A model generated the notes under the pieces. The model was not told the DNA's origin, ran no database searches, and saw only the letters and a program-made list of their open reading frames with translations. DNA of 64,000 nt from Chloroflexota bacterium (GTDB taxonomy: Bacteria; Chloroflexota; Anaerolineae; Anaerolineales; Villigracilaceae), in the NCBI GenBank assembly GCA_016234485.1, contig JACRBL010000010.1:23462-87461 (forward strand). The letters run 5' to 3'. The position numbers and the translations under genes were made by a program. Below, one piece after another: positions 25,345 through 34,245 of this stretch (its first letter is position 1; each line of letters opens with the position of its first letter).

Positions 25345-26515
25345 CGAAGGACCTCCATTCGTCTTCCACATGAGTCGTCGCGCCGCGCTGACGCGAGACA
25401 TTCATCACGATCCCAATCGCGGCCAGCATGGTGACCAGGTTCGAGCCGCCCGCGCTCACAAACGGCAGGGCGTTGCCCGCGAAGGGCATCAAACCAACCA
25501 TCACGGCCATGTTGATCAAAGCCTCCACGCCGATCCACAAAACCAGGCCAGCGGAAAGCAGCGTGCCAAGCATATCAGGCGCGCGGCGGGCAATCACCAA
25601 CCCGCGCCAGATGAGCAGGCCATAAAAACCCATCAAAAAGATCGAGCCGACCAAACCAAGTTCCTCCACCACGATGGCGAAGATACTGTCCGTCGGCGGG
25701 ACGGGGAGGCCCGTAAATTTGCTGAGCGATTGTCCCAGCCCGCGGCCAAACACGCCGCCGCCCACGATGGCCTCGAACGAGCGCAAGACGTGATACGAAG
25801 CCTGCGTCGGGTCCTTGAGGCCGAGGATGAAATCGGCGATGCGCTTCTGGCCCGTCTCGCTCACCTGCACCACCAGCCAGCCAACGACCAGCGTGACGAT
25901 GAGCATGATCGAAATTTGTTTCAAATCGCCGCCCGCCAAAAAGAACAGCAGGCCGCCCATAATCAGCACTGTGCCAGCCGCGCTCAAATCGGGTTGCAAA
26001 AAGATCAAGCCGCCAAAAATACCCAGGATAATGCTCAACGGCAAAAAGCCGAGACTGAACACGTGCAGGCTGGCGCGCTTGGCATACAGCCATACCGCCA
26101 GGTAAATGATGCTCACCAGTTTCGCCAACTCGGAGGGTTGCACCGACCCCGACAAGATGGCGCGCTTCGCGCCGAAGCGAATCTCATTCGTCAGCAACAC
26201 GCCGACCAGCATGATGATCGTGACCAACGTGATTGGCACGACCAGTTTGCTCCAGTAGTGATAATCAAAACGCGAAAGCGCGTAGGCCCCCACGATGCCC
26301 AGTCCCAGCCAGATGATCTGGCGGCTGAACATGTAGGTCGGTTTCTCGCCCAGCATCTCCAGCGAAAAATCCCAGGATGCCGAAAACAGCACGATCAAGC
26401 CGAACACCAGCAGGCCAATCAGCGCGAGCAGGAAAGGCACATCCACGCGGCGCACGGCCTCGGGATGATTCTCCACGGTATGGACAGGCGACTCTACGAA
26501 AGTTCCGATACCCAT
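25265..26515 (-). CDS. ftsW: SEDS peptidoglycan polymerase FtsW
   Basis: 416 residues with about ten transmembrane segments. The SEDS glycosyltransferase polymerises glycan strands with its partner FtsI. Family signatures are LFSASWDFSLEMLG near the N-terminus, QPDLSAAGTVLIMGGLLFFLAGG (about residue 175), and the C-terminal GLMPFAGNALPFVSAGGSNLVT (about residue 355). The C-terminal cytosolic tail of about 40 residues overlaps the murG start region by 80 bases. Its N-terminus overlaps the murD end by 22 bases. Confidence 0.95.
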   Translation of the reverse strand: MGIGTFVESPVHTVENHPEAVRRVDVPFLLALIGLLVFGLIVLFSASWDFSLEMLGEKPTYMFSRQIIWLGLGIVGAYALSRFDYHYWSKLVVPITLVTIIMLVGVLLTNEIRFGAKRAILSGSVQPSELAKLVSIIYLAVWLYAKRASLHVFSLGFLPLSIILGIFGGLIFLQPDLSAAGTVLIMGGLLFFLAGGDLKQISIMLIVTLVVGWLVVQVSETGQKRIADFILGLKDPTQASYHVLRSFEAIVGGGVFGRGLGQSLSKFTGLPVPPTDSIFAIVVEELGLVGSIFLMGFYGLLIWRGLVIARRAPDMLGTLLSAGLVLWIGVEALINMAVMVGLMPFAGNALPFVSAGGSNLVTMLAAIGIVMNVSRQRGATTHVEDEWRSFGANFDLRGRNGRRSVSRPVRSRTVAK

Positions 26516-27894
26516 TTCTTAAACCTTTCTCCGCGTTCAGCAAAATCAATAAACTCATCAAAACTCGTGCCGCCCGGCGAAAGCAGGACGACGCTCCCAG
26601 CGCTCGCGACCAGCGCGGCCGCGTCCACCGCCTCGCGCAATCCCCTGCATTTGACCTGCGTGCGCGTCACCCCCGACGTTGGGCCGAACGCGGCCTCGAT
26701 CAGCCCCGCGGCCTCCCCAAACAGGACGACATGCTCCACGCGCCGGTGGACGAGGTCCGCCAGGTCGCCCCAGGGTAGGTTCTTGTCGCGTCCGCCCAGC
26801 AGGAGGACGATCGGCTCGTCAAACGAGCGGATGGCGGCCATCGCCCGCTCGGGCGCGGTGGCGATGGAATCGTTATACCAGCGGGCGCCGTTCCACTCGC
26901 GGACGAGTTCCAGCCTGTGCGGCACGCCGCGAAATTCCTCCGCCGCCGTCAGCATCGCGTCGAGCGGAAAGTCCGCCGCGTGGCCGATGGCAAAGGCCGC
27001 CAACACGTTGCTCACGTTGTGATCGCCGCGCAGTTGAATTTTTTCGCGCAACAACAACGGGGTGTAGGCAAAGCCGTCTCGAAGCGAGAGCAGGCCATCG
27101 TCCAGATAAGAGCCGTCGAGTCCCTCCGCGAGAGGCGAGAGGCTGAATCCGTAAAGTTTTCCACACACGCGGTCGCGCAGTCCCCAACTGCCCGCGTCAT
27201 CGTAACTGAGAATAGCCGCGCTGTTTTCCGCCTGGAAATCCAGCAGGCGCTCCTTGGCGGCTGTGTAAGCCTCCATCGTGCCGTGACGATCCAAATGATT
27301 CGGCGTCACATTGAGGATGGCCGCCACGTCGGTGGAGATGGTCATCTGCTCAAGTTGGAAACTGGAGATTTCCAAAATCGCAAGATCGTCGGGAGTCATT
27401 TCGTCAACATAATTGATCAAAGGATCGCCGATATTTCCACCAACGAATACGCGCGGACTGCCTTTTGCATTCCGCATTCCGCCTTCCGCAAACGCCAACT
27501 TCGCCATCTCACCCACCAGCGTCGTCGTGGTCGTCTTGCCCGCTGAGCCAGTGATGCCGATGGTCTTGCAAGGCGCGGCCTCGAGGAAGATTTGCGTGTC
27601 ATTCGAGAGCGGGATGCCGCGCTTCAACGCTTCGGCCACGATGGGCAGCGTGAGCGGCACGCCGCCCGATGGGCAGACCAAATCCACGCGGTCGAGCAAT
27701 TCGAGCGGATGCGCGCCGAGGACCCATTCCACGTCCACGTCGCTCAGCGCGGCCTGGGTGGCGCGCATATCGTCCAGTGGACGCAGGTCGTTCACGGTCA
27801 CGCGCGCGCCATGACGCGCCAACCAGCGCGCCAGGGCTTGTCCCTGCCGCGCTGCGCCGAGAATGAGGATGCGTTTGTTGGTCAAATCAGTCAT
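26494..27894 (-). CDS. murD: UDP-N-acetylmuramoyl-L-alanine--D-glutamate ligase
   Basis: 466-residue Mur ligase adding D-Glu. ATP-binding GITGSAGKTTTTTLVGEM (about residue 120), central EISSFQLEQM (about residue 170), NVTPNHLDRHGTMEAYTAAK, and a C-terminal domain with LLLGGRDKNLPW (about residue 365). Residues about 135-143 (GGMRNAKGS) are encoded by GCATTCC heptamers and look like an in-frame insertion just after the P-loop helix. The ATG and the next codon lie in the first unit of a nine-unit CAGTGAT array. Confidence 0.96.
   Translation of the reverse strand: MTDLTNKRILILGAARQGQALARWLARHGARVTVNDLRPLDDMRATQAALSDVDVEWVLGAHPLELLDRVDLVCPSGGVPLTLPIVAEALKRGIPLSNDTQIFLEAAPCKTIGITGSAGKTTTTTLVGEMAKLAFAEGGMRNAKGSPRVFVGGNIGDPLINYVDEMTPDDLAILEISSFQLEQMTISTDVAAILNVTPNHLDRHGTMEAYTAAKERLLDFQAENSAAILSYDDAGSWGLRDRVCGKLYGFSLSPLAEGLDGSYLDDGLLSLRDGFAYTPLLLREKIQLRGDHNVSNVLAAFAIGHAADFPLDAMLTAAEEFRGVPHRLELVREWNGARWYNDSIATAPERAMAAIRSFDEPIVLLLGGRDKNLPWGDLADLVHRRVEHVVLFGEAAGLIEAAFGPTSGVTRTQVKCRGLREAVDAAALVASAGSVVLLSPGGTSFDEFIDFAERGERFKKWVSELS
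27467..27490. repeat. In-frame 7-base repeat inside murD (GCATTCC x3)
   Basis: GCATTCC, GCATTCC, GCCTTCC in register, plus a partial fourth. It sits in a loop after the ATP-binding motif and preserves the frame. Confidence 0.8.
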
Positions 27895-27950
27895 CAGTTT
27901 TCAGTGATCAGTGATCAGTGATCAGTAATCAGTTTTTAGTTTTCAGTACC
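27888..27950. repeat. Nine-unit 7-base repeat (CAGTGAT family) at the murD start
   Basis: CAGTCAT, CAGTTTT, CAGTGAT x3, CAGTAAT, CAGTTTT, TAGTTTT, CAGTACC, in perfect 7-base register. The first unit carries the murD start codon (CAT on plus). Confidence 0.92.
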
Positions 27951-27980
27951 GCAAGATTTATCTTGCGAGTCAAGTGTGCG

Positions 27981-28010
27981 AGCCGTCAGCAGTCCAACTG
28001 CTGACGAAAC
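27981..28010. repeat. Intergenic AGCAGT palindrome
   Basis: GTCAGCAGTCCAACTGCTGAC, between murD and mraY. Identical core to 14993-15009. Confidence 0.7.
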
Positions 28011-28017
28011 CCTAAAA

Positions 28018-28084
28018 ATACGCAACACGCAATACGCAATACGCAATACGCGACTACGTAACCACGCAACTACCAAACCATCAC
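28018..28084. repeat. Joined 7-base (ATACGCA x5) and 8-base (ACTACGTA x4) arrays ending in the mraY stop
   Basis: ATACGCA, ACACGCA, ATACGCA, ATACGCA, ATACGCG run directly into ACTACGTA, ACCACGCA, ACTACCAA, ACCATCAC. The final unit includes the mraY stop codon. Two repeat families are fused end to end. Confidence 0.9.
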
Positions 28085-29073
28085 ACCAACGCCAACCCGA
28101 CTCCCACCATCGCGGCCAGAAGTCCGATCAGCCAAAATCGTTGCACCACCTGAGTCTCGCTCCAGCCGAGCAATTCAAAGTGCAGGTGGATGGGAGCCAT
28201 CTTGAAAAAGCGCCTGCCTTTCGTGGCACGGAAATATAAAATTTGAATGACCACACTTACCATCTCGCTGACGGGGATGATGGCGATGACGGGCAACACC
28301 GCCCACTGTCCCGTCATCAACGCGATCACGGTGAGAGTGGCGCCGAGGGCCTGTGAGCCTGTGTCGCCCATAATCAACTGAGCGGGGTGGACGTTGAACC
28401 ACAAATAGCCAAACAGCGCGCCGACCATGAGGAAGCAAAAACGCGCCACGTAGGTTTGTCCCTGCATGAGAGCGATGCCGCCATACGCCACGAACGCAGT
28501 CGCGGCGATGAGTCCCGCCAACCCGTCCAGTCCGTCCGTGAAGTTGACCGCGTTCGACATCGCCACAATGATGAAGGCCGCGATCGGGATGTACCACATA
28601 CCGAGTTCGATTGGGACGGGATACCCAGGCAGATACAGGTCGGGCGCCTGCAACAAATCTTGCAAGGCCCAGGCCACGCCCAGCGCCAGCGCCACTTGAA
28701 TGAGGAACTTCGTGCGCGAGCGCATCCCTTCGCCCTTGCGCGGGCCGCGGATGCCCTCCCAATCGTCCACCGCGCCCATGACGGCAAAGACGATCATCGT
28801 GATCACGGGCAGAAAAATGGAACGTCCGATTCCTTCCACGCCCGCCAGGCTGGACGCGTTCAGCAAAATAGTGAGCAGGATCACGGGCGCAATAAACATC
28901 ACGCCGCCCATCGTGGGCGTGCCCATCTTCACCTGATGATGACCCGGCTCCTCCACGCGGATGATCTTGCCGACCTTGAAGTGTCGCAAAATACGCAAGA
29001 GCGGCCCGCCCCAAATGACCGTCATCATAAAAGCCAGCACAGCCAGGCTGAGCGAGAGCGGCATCTGATTCAT
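28081..29073 (-). CDS. mraY: Phospho-N-acetylmuramoyl-pentapeptide transferase
   Basis: 330 residues with about ten transmembrane segments. Transfers phospho-MurNAc-pentapeptide to undecaprenyl phosphate, forming lipid I. Signatures: EEPGHHQVKMGTPTMGGVMF near residue 41, NAVNFTDGLDGLAGLIAATA near residue 165 with the catalytic Asp pair, and MGDTGSQALG near residue 240. The start overlaps the murF stop (ATGA). An array of repeats adjoins its stop codon. Confidence 0.96.
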   Translation of the reverse strand: MNQMPLSLSLAVLAFMMTVIWGGPLLRILRHFKVGKIIRVEEPGHHQVKMGTPTMGGVMFIAPVILLTILLNASSLAGVEGIGRSIFLPVITMIVFAVMGAVDDWEGIRGPRKGEGMRSRTKFLIQVALALGVAWALQDLLQAPDLYLPGYPVPIELGMWYIPIAAFIIVAMSNAVNFTDGLDGLAGLIAATAFVAYGGIALMQGQTYVARFCFLMVGALFGYLWFNVHPAQLIMGDTGSQALGATLTVIALMTGQWAVLPVIAIIPVSEMVSVVIQILYFRATKGRRFFKMAPIHLHFELLGWSETQVVQRFWLIGLLAAMVGVGLALV

Positions 29074-30488
29074 GAAGCCACCTCCAGCGCGGCCACGATG
29101 CGATCCATGCGAAGTCCGTGCGAGCCTTTGATGAGAGCCGCGTCGTCCGCGGAAAGATTCTTCTCCAGCCAGGCGACGACAGGTTCGATCTCGTCAAATT
29201 CGTGGACGTTCCCCCGCTCCATGCCGGACCTTTGGGCGGCCTTGGCGATGAGATGTCCGCGCGGCCCGAGCGTGAGCAACACATCCGCCACGCGCGCCGC
29301 GCGCAGGCCGACCATTTCGTGTCCCTGTTTTTCGTAGGGACCGAGTTCGAGCATATCGCCCAACACGGCTACCTTGCGGCCTTCCAACTCGTCCAGCAAA
29401 TTCAACGCGGCCAGCATGGACTCGGGCGAGGCGTTGTACGTGTCATCGAGCAGGAGCGCGCCCGTCTTACTGCGGACAGCCACGAGGCGCAACTGGGTGT
29501 GTCCCTGATGCAGGCCTTCAAAAATCTCCTGCCAGGAGAGTCCTTCCACCAACCCCGCCGCGGCCGCGCGCAGCGCGGTGTGGACGGAGTGCCGTCCGAT
29601 CAGCGGAATGTGCGCGTGCAATGTCTCATTTTGGTAATGCAAACGGAAGCGGATGCCGTCCAGCCCGAGGCCTTGAATTTCATCGGCCCACAAGTCGGCT
29701 TCGGAGGAGAGGCCGTAGAAGAAGACGCGGGCGCGGGTCTTCTCTTCCATTTTCCGCACCCAGGGATCATCGAAGTTAAGGATGGCTGTCCCATCGGCGG
29801 GCAGGGCTTGCGGCAATTCCGACTTGCCGAGGAAGATGGCTTCCTGCGAACCCGCGCGCTCCGCGTGGACGGTTCCAACGTTCGTCACGATTCCAACCAC
29901 AGGCAGGGCGATGTCGCATAAAAAGGAAATCTCGCCCGGCACGTAAAATCCCATTTCCAAGACGGCGCGTTCGTAGCCGGCGCCCAATCGCAAAATGGAA
30001 AGCGGCAGGCCGATCTCGTTGTTCAGGTTGCCCGGGCTTTTCAACGTGCGATAGCGCATACCCAGCACCTCGGCCACCATTTCCTTCGTGGACGATTTTC
30101 CGACACTGCCGGTGATGCCGATCACGCGCAGGTCCAGTTTGCGGCGCCAGAAGCGGGCGATCTGTTGCAGGGCCGTGACGGTGTTGTCCACGCGCAGGCA
30201 GAGGGGAGGGTGAAGATCCAACGCGTCGGCAGAGTCAGCGCTCAAGCCGCCGCGCAGGTCGAAGGTCCGAAATGAAGCGTCTACGTCCCGTTGAATCAGC
30301 GCGTAGGACGCGCCGCGCTGGAAGGCCGCGTCCACGTAGTTGTGTCCGTCCGCATTTTCGCCGGGGATCGCGACGAAGACCGCACCGGGGATCACCTGGC
30401 GCGAATCAACAGCCGCCTCGGTGATGACGTGTTGCGCGTCGGGGCGGGTGTTCGTGAGGGCTTCGAGGGCGTCGGCCAGGGTAAGCAT
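29070..30488 (-). CDS. murF: UDP-N-acetylmuramoyl-tripeptide--D-alanyl-D-alanine ligase
   Basis: 472 residues from the ATG at 30488 (MLTLADALEAL), three bases below the ftsI stop; a longer reading to 30599 would overlap ftsI and is unlikely. ATP-binding GITGSVGKSSTKEMVAEVL (about residue 100), NEIGLPLSIL (about residue 130), and the C-terminal LLDDTYNASPESMLAALNLL (about residue 345) identify MurF. It adds D-Ala-D-Ala to the UDP-MurNAc-tripeptide. In most dcw clusters murE precedes murF; here ftsI adjoins murF directly. Confidence 0.95.
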   Translation of the reverse strand: MLTLADALEALTNTRPDAQHVITEAAVDSRQVIPGAVFVAIPGENADGHNYVDAAFQRGASYALIQRDVDASFRTFDLRGGLSADSADALDLHPPLCLRVDNTVTALQQIARFWRRKLDLRVIGITGSVGKSSTKEMVAEVLGMRYRTLKSPGNLNNEIGLPLSILRLGAGYERAVLEMGFYVPGEISFLCDIALPVVGIVTNVGTVHAERAGSQEAIFLGKSELPQALPADGTAILNFDDPWVRKMEEKTRARVFFYGLSSEADLWADEIQGLGLDGIRFRLHYQNETLHAHIPLIGRHSVHTALRAAAAGLVEGLSWQEIFEGLHQGHTQLRLVAVRSKTGALLLDDTYNASPESMLAALNLLDELEGRKVAVLGDMLELGPYEKQGHEMVGLRAARVADVLLTLGPRGHLIAKAAQRSGMERGNVHEFDEIEPVVAWLEKNLSADDAALIKGSHGLRMDRIVAALEVAS

Positions 30489-30490
30489 GG

Positions 30491-32254
30491 TTATGGTTGG
30501 GCGGCTTGTTGGCGAATCGAATCGGGCGGGATGTTGAGCAGGATGACGGTCTGCTGCGCCACGTCCGAGAAGAGCGGCGCGGCGGTGTCGTTGGCCCAAA
30601 TGGAAACGCTGGGGCGGTTGAGCCAGACGTAAATCATAAATTGTGGGTCGTCCACCGGCCCCCAGCCGATGAACGAAACGTTGGTTTGACTGCTGTCGTA
30701 ATATCCATTCACAGGAATTTCGGCGGTGCCGGTCTTGCCAGCTACGCGATAGCCAGGAACGAGCGCGAGCGAGGCTTCATTCTCAAGCGAGATGGCGAGC
30801 ATCTGGCTGAGGGTGTAGGCCGTCTCCATGCGGATGGGCATGCCGGCCGGTTCCATGTTGATATTGATCTGGCGGCCTTCGCTCACCATACCATACAATA
30901 CATGCGGCGTGACCATGTACCCGCCGTTGGCTATTGCCGAAGCGGCCATCATCATCTGTATCGGACTGACCGCCACACCCTGACCGAACGCGTTCGTGCC
31001 GAGGTCCACGGGATACCAATCCGCGTCGCCCGGGACCTTGAGGCGGCCCGGCGCTTCCCCTGCCAAATCCACCCCGGTGGGACGTCCGATGCCGAAGCGG
31101 TTCATGTAATCGTAGAAGGTTTCCTTGCCCAGCGTGGTGGAAATCCACGCGTGGCAAACGTTGAGCGAATGTTGCAGGCAACCGATCATATCCTGCGGCC
31201 CCCACGGACGGCGATCCCAGTTTTGGATGAGAACGTCGCCCACGATGATGGAGCCGCTATCGTAAAAGGGCGTGTTCGGCGTGATGATGCCCGTATCCAA
31301 ACCCGCGGCCATCGTCAGCACCTTGAAGACCGAGCCGGGTTCGTATTGCATCGAGATGGCGGGATTGAACTCGTAGGATTGATCGAAGGAATCGCCGTAC
31401 GTCCAAAATTCGTTCAGATTAAGGCGCGGGGTGGTGGCCATCGCCATGATCTCGCCGTTGCGCGGATTCATCACGATGATCGTGCCGTTCTGCGCGCCGT
31501 AATCGGTCATGGCCTGGTCGAGCAGACCTTCCACCGCGGCTTGCAGGTCGCGGTCAATGGTCAGGATGAGCGAGGTCCCGTTGGGCACGTACGGAATTTC
31601 CGCGGCGCGGTTCGGGTCTTGCGGAACCCAGGCCTCCACGGGCGTTCCCGCCAGCAGGTCGTTGTATTTTTCTTCCACGCCAAAGTTGCCGCGCTGATTG
31701 CGATTGAAAAAGCCGATGATGTTCGCGGCCAGCGCGTTCTCGGGATAACTGCGTTGCAGGGTGGGATGGAACTCCAAACCCGAGAGCGGCGAAGGACGGA
31801 ACTCCGCGGCCGATGTTTTGGCGGTCTGCTCCGCGGCATCCTTCAACGACGCGATCTTTTCCCCGTCCACAAAATTCGCGATGGGGACGAAGACCAGACC
31901 GTACGGGTTGAGCAGTTTGTCATAGGTTTCCTGATAATCAAGGCCCAAATGTCCGCTGATGTCGCGCGCCAAGGTGTCCACACTTACCACGTCAGGCATG
32001 TTCACGCCCACAGTGTACACCGTCTCGTTGCCCGCCAGCAGGTGACCGTGGCGGTCATAGATCTCGCCGCGCTCCGGGTAAAACGTGCGCTTGACCATCG
32101 CGAAGTTATCCGACTGATCGCGGAAGTCCGCGGCCTCGGGGCTGACCTGAATGCGGATCATCTGCGCCAGGATCGTTAAAGCAAAAAAGGGTAGTAGCGC
32201 CGCTACAACCAATGAACGCCAACCATATTCCCTTCGCATCGAAAATTCTTTCAT
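30491..32254 (-). CDS. ftsI: Division-specific penicillin-binding transpeptidase (FtsI/PBP3 class B)
   Basis: 587 residues from the ATG at 32254, which overlaps the ftsL-like stop (ATGA). One N-terminal transmembrane helix (LVVAALLPFFALTILAQM), a dimerisation domain, then the transpeptidase with SVFK (active-site Ser, in YEPGSVFKVL), SLN (in QHSLNVCHAW) and KTGTAE. No PASTA domains. It cross-links septal peptidoglycan with FtsW. Weak Shine-Dalgarno, so coupling to the upstream gene probably drives translation. An ATG 15 bases further in is an alternative. Confidence 0.94.
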   Translation of the reverse strand: MKEFSMRREYGWRSLVVAALLPFFALTILAQMIRIQVSPEAADFRDQSDNFAMVKRTFYPERGEIYDRHGHLLAGNETVYTVGVNMPDVVSVDTLARDISGHLGLDYQETYDKLLNPYGLVFVPIANFVDGEKIASLKDAAEQTAKTSAAEFRPSPLSGLEFHPTLQRSYPENALAANIIGFFNRNQRGNFGVEEKYNDLLAGTPVEAWVPQDPNRAAEIPYVPNGTSLILTIDRDLQAAVEGLLDQAMTDYGAQNGTIIVMNPRNGEIMAMATTPRLNLNEFWTYGDSFDQSYEFNPAISMQYEPGSVFKVLTMAAGLDTGIITPNTPFYDSGSIIVGDVLIQNWDRRPWGPQDMIGCLQHSLNVCHAWISTTLGKETFYDYMNRFGIGRPTGVDLAGEAPGRLKVPGDADWYPVDLGTNAFGQGVAVSPIQMMMAASAIANGGYMVTPHVLYGMVSEGRQININMEPAGMPIRMETAYTLSQMLAISLENEASLALVPGYRVAGKTGTAEIPVNGYYDSSQTNVSFIGWGPVDDPQFMIYVWLNRPSVSIWANDTAAPLFSDVAQQTVILLNIPPDSIRQQAAQP

Positions 32255-32727
32255 GGCACAGTGTTTGCCGCGAGGCCCGCGGCAGGCGTGGAAAGATAAT
32301 CGGCGATCCAATCCAAAAGAGACTGGGTGTATTCAGGCGGCGTCACCGTCACGCTCACGGGCGGGTTCACTGCCGCCAGGTTTACGCCGCTGGCGTGTGA
32401 GTATCCACGCACGATCACATAATGAATCTCGCCCTGCTCCGAAGGGCGATACCCCAACGCTCGCGCCCGCGCGTCCATGTTGCTTTTCGACAACAGCGTC
32501 GCAAGGCGGGTCTGCAGATCGGCGTTGGCGTGTTGCACTTCGATGGTATCGGCTTGGAGGTATTGAATCTCGCGTCCCAAGATCGCGGCCTGCGCGGTCA
32601 CGTCCAAATACAGCGCGGAGATCATCGCCAAAATCAGCGCGCCAACCAAAAACGCGCCCGTCCACTGACGCTGAATGCGCCACGGGGCTTGACGGTAGGC
32701 ATGAGTTAGATGAAGGACGTTGATCAT
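32251..32727 (-). CDS. ftsL: FtsL-like bitopic division protein
   Basis: 158 residues: a short basic N-terminus, one transmembrane helix (WTGAFLVGALILAMISALYL), a heptad-like coiled coil (AAILGREIQYLQADTIEVQHAN, split by charged residues) and a low-complexity periplasmic tail. Sequence similarity to known FtsL is low, as is usual. The call rests on topology, size and the exact position between rsmH and ftsI. It is expected to form the FtsQLB complex that activates FtsWI. The tail is longer than in classical FtsL. Confidence 0.8.
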   Translation of the reverse strand: MINVLHLTHAYRQAPWRIQRQWTGAFLVGALILAMISALYLDVTAQAAILGREIQYLQADTIEVQHANADLQTRLATLLSKSNMDARARALGYRPSEQGEIHYVIVRGYSHASGVNLAAVNPPVSVTVTPPEYTQSLLDWIADYLSTPAAGLAANTVP

Positions 32728-33644
32728 AGTTTCTCTGCAATTCTCAATTTTGCGCTTCTGGCTCTCGGGTTATTTTTAATTTCTTCGTCCGATGCGACGA
32801 TGGGCTTTCGTGAAATTTCCTGAATAACTGCTTTGCGTTCTTCTTTATAGATCGGTGTATACGGCGGGTTGACCAAATCGCGGCTCTGCTCGCGGAAGTA
32901 ATCCTTGACGATGCGATCCTCCAGCGAGTGGAAGGAGATCACCGCCAGCCTCCCACCGGACCTCAGGCCGGCCACGGCCCTGGGGAGCGCTTCCGCCACT
33001 GACGCGAGCTCCTCGTTGACGGCGATCCGCAGCGCCTGGAACGTCTTCGTGGCGGGGTGGATTCCCTTTCGGCGTGGGACAACCTTCTCGATGGCCGCGG
33101 CCAGCGCGCGGGTGGTCTGAAGCGGCCTCGCGCGGACGATGGCGCGGGCGATGCGGCGTCCATCCGATTCTTCGCCAAAGCGGTAGAGGATGTCGGCCAG
33201 TTCGTCCTCATCCAGCGCGTTCACCAGCGTCGCGGCCGAGGTCGGGTTCAGCGGGCTGAAGCGCATGTCCAGCGGCGCGTCATGTTGAAAGGAGAAGCCG
33301 CGCTCGGGCGTATCGAGTTGCATCGAAGACAGTCCGAGGTCGAGGACGATGCCGTCCACCGCGTCCCAGCCGAGTTGACGCATCTGCTGAGGCAGGGAGG
33401 TGTAGGAGGCCTGGGCCAGATGTGCCCGTTGCCCGAAAGGAGCCAAGGTCTCTCGGGCGAGAGCCAGCGCCTGCGGGTCGAGATCGAGCCCAAGCAGTTC
33501 GCCGTCTGGCGCGCAGGCCTCCAAAATGCCGCGAGCGTGTCCGCCCGCGCCGACAGTGCCATCCACATAACGCCCGGAAGTATGAGGCCGCAACGCGTGT
33601 ATAATCTCGTTGTAAAGTACGGGTAGATGAGGAGCGTTTGTCAT
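32724..33644 (-). CDS. rsmH: 16S rRNA (cytosine(1402)-N4)-methyltransferase
   Basis: 306 residues. SAM-binding YVDGTVGAGGHARGILEACA (residues 26-45), VLDLGLSSMQLD (about residue 100), the inserted helical domain, and the C-terminal VISFHSLEDRIVKDYFRE (about residue 238) are diagnostic of RsmH (MraW). It methylates C1402 in the ribosomal P site and is the usual second gene of dcw clusters. The end overlaps the ftsL-like start by 4 bases. Confidence 0.97.
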   Translation of the reverse strand: MTNAPHLPVLYNEIIHALRPHTSGRYVDGTVGAGGHARGILEACAPDGELLGLDLDPQALALARETLAPFGQRAHLAQASYTSLPQQMRQLGWDAVDGIVLDLGLSSMQLDTPERGFSFQHDAPLDMRFSPLNPTSAATLVNALDEDELADILYRFGEESDGRRIARAIVRARPLQTTRALAAAIEKVVPRRKGIHPATKTFQALRIAVNEELASVAEALPRAVAGLRSGGRLAVISFHSLEDRIVKDYFREQSRDLVNPPYTPIYKEERKAVIQEISRKPIVASDEEIKNNPRARSAKLRIAEKL

Positions 33645-33660
33645 TTTGTTGGGCTATCTC

Positions 33661-33716
33661 GTTGGGGCGGACCTATGTGTCCGCCCAGCCCAGGGCAGAC
33701 ACGCAGGTCTGCCCCT
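33661..33716. repeat. Double hairpin intergenic element (GGGCGGAC / GGGCAGAC)
   Basis: GGGCGGACctatgtGTCCGCCC at 33665-33686 and GGGCAGACacgcagGTCTGCCC at 33693-33714 lie between mraZ and rsmH. They could form two stem-loops in the dcw leader transcript. Without a T run they are unlikely to terminate. Confidence 0.7.
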
Positions 33717-33721
33717 ACGAT

Positions 33722-34159
33722 TTATTTGGATGAAAGATTGAGCGTGGCGAAGCGCTGGTTGTTGGCTTCGATATCGTTGATCTCGGCGGTCTGCTTCTCC
33801 CACTCGGCGGGAGCCCAGACCTCAAAGAAACCGCCCTGCCCCGCGATCACGGCGTTGCCACTCAGCGCCGCGAATTCACGCAGATTGGACGGCACGAGGA
33901 TGCGCCCCACCTTGTCCACTTCCACGGGGTACGCGTTGGCGAGCAACATGCGGCGCAAAATGCGGGCGGTCGGATCAGTCAGGTTCATGGCGTTGATGCG
34001 TTCATAAACCTGCTGGAAGTATGCTTCCGTCATCACCATCAGGCATTTATCAAACCCCTGGGTAAGGTAGGCGCCGCCTTCCAGCAACTCACGGAAGCGC
34101 GCCGGAACCATCAGGCGGCCCTTATCATCAATGGAGTGCTGGTACTGTCCTAAGAACAT
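33722..34159 (-). CDS. mraZ: Transcriptional regulator MraZ
   Basis: 145 residues from the ATG at 34159; an upstream GTG reading to 34225 would swallow the operator and is rejected. Two AbrB-like SpoVT halves are visible: GQYQHSIDDKGRLMVPARFRE near the N-terminus and EVDKVGRILVPSNLREFA near residue 85. MraZ binds direct repeats upstream of its own gene and represses the dcw operon. Three such repeats are present at 34218-34245. Confidence 0.96.
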   Translation of the reverse strand: MFLGQYQHSIDDKGRLMVPARFRELLEGGAYLTQGFDKCLMVMTEAYFQQVYERINAMNLTDPTARILRRMLLANAYPVEVDKVGRILVPSNLREFAALSGNAVIAGQGGFFEVWAPAEWEKQTAEINDIEANNQRFATLNLSSK

Positions 34160-34217
34160 TTGTGCTACTTGTCCTTTTAATGCGTTGAACGCCGGGCGAA
34201 CCCGGCGCTCACTGGCG

Positions 34218-34245
34218 TTTACCACTTCTTACCACTTTCTCCCAC
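34218..34245 (-). promoter_or_regulatory. MraZ operator: three 10-base-spaced GTGGK boxes
   Basis: On the minus strand GTGGGAGAAA, GTGGTAAGAA, GTGGTAAA follow each other at exactly 10-base spacing, immediately downstream of the -10 hexamer. This matches the known MraZ binding pattern of TGGGN-type boxes spaced 10 bases apart and lying over the transcription start. Confidence 0.85.

Noticed and set aside
25190..27022. Plus-strand ORF of 610 residues across ftsW/murD
   Set aside because: It is antisense to two well-recognised genes, rich in Arg/His/Gln without any domain, and has no ribosome-binding site. Long antisense frames are expected in GC-rich coding DNA.
27888..28084. CRISPR array
   Set aside because: The units are 7-8 bases long, contiguous and degenerate, with no spacers and no cas genes nearby.
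30489..30599. N-terminal extension of murF
   Set aside because: Would overlap ftsI coding sequence by over 100 bases; the ATG at 30488 gives a normal MurF N-terminus.
30497..32179. Plus-strand ORF of 560 residues opposite ftsI
   Set aside because: Mirror of the ftsI frame; low-complexity Arg/His/Gly composition and no motif.
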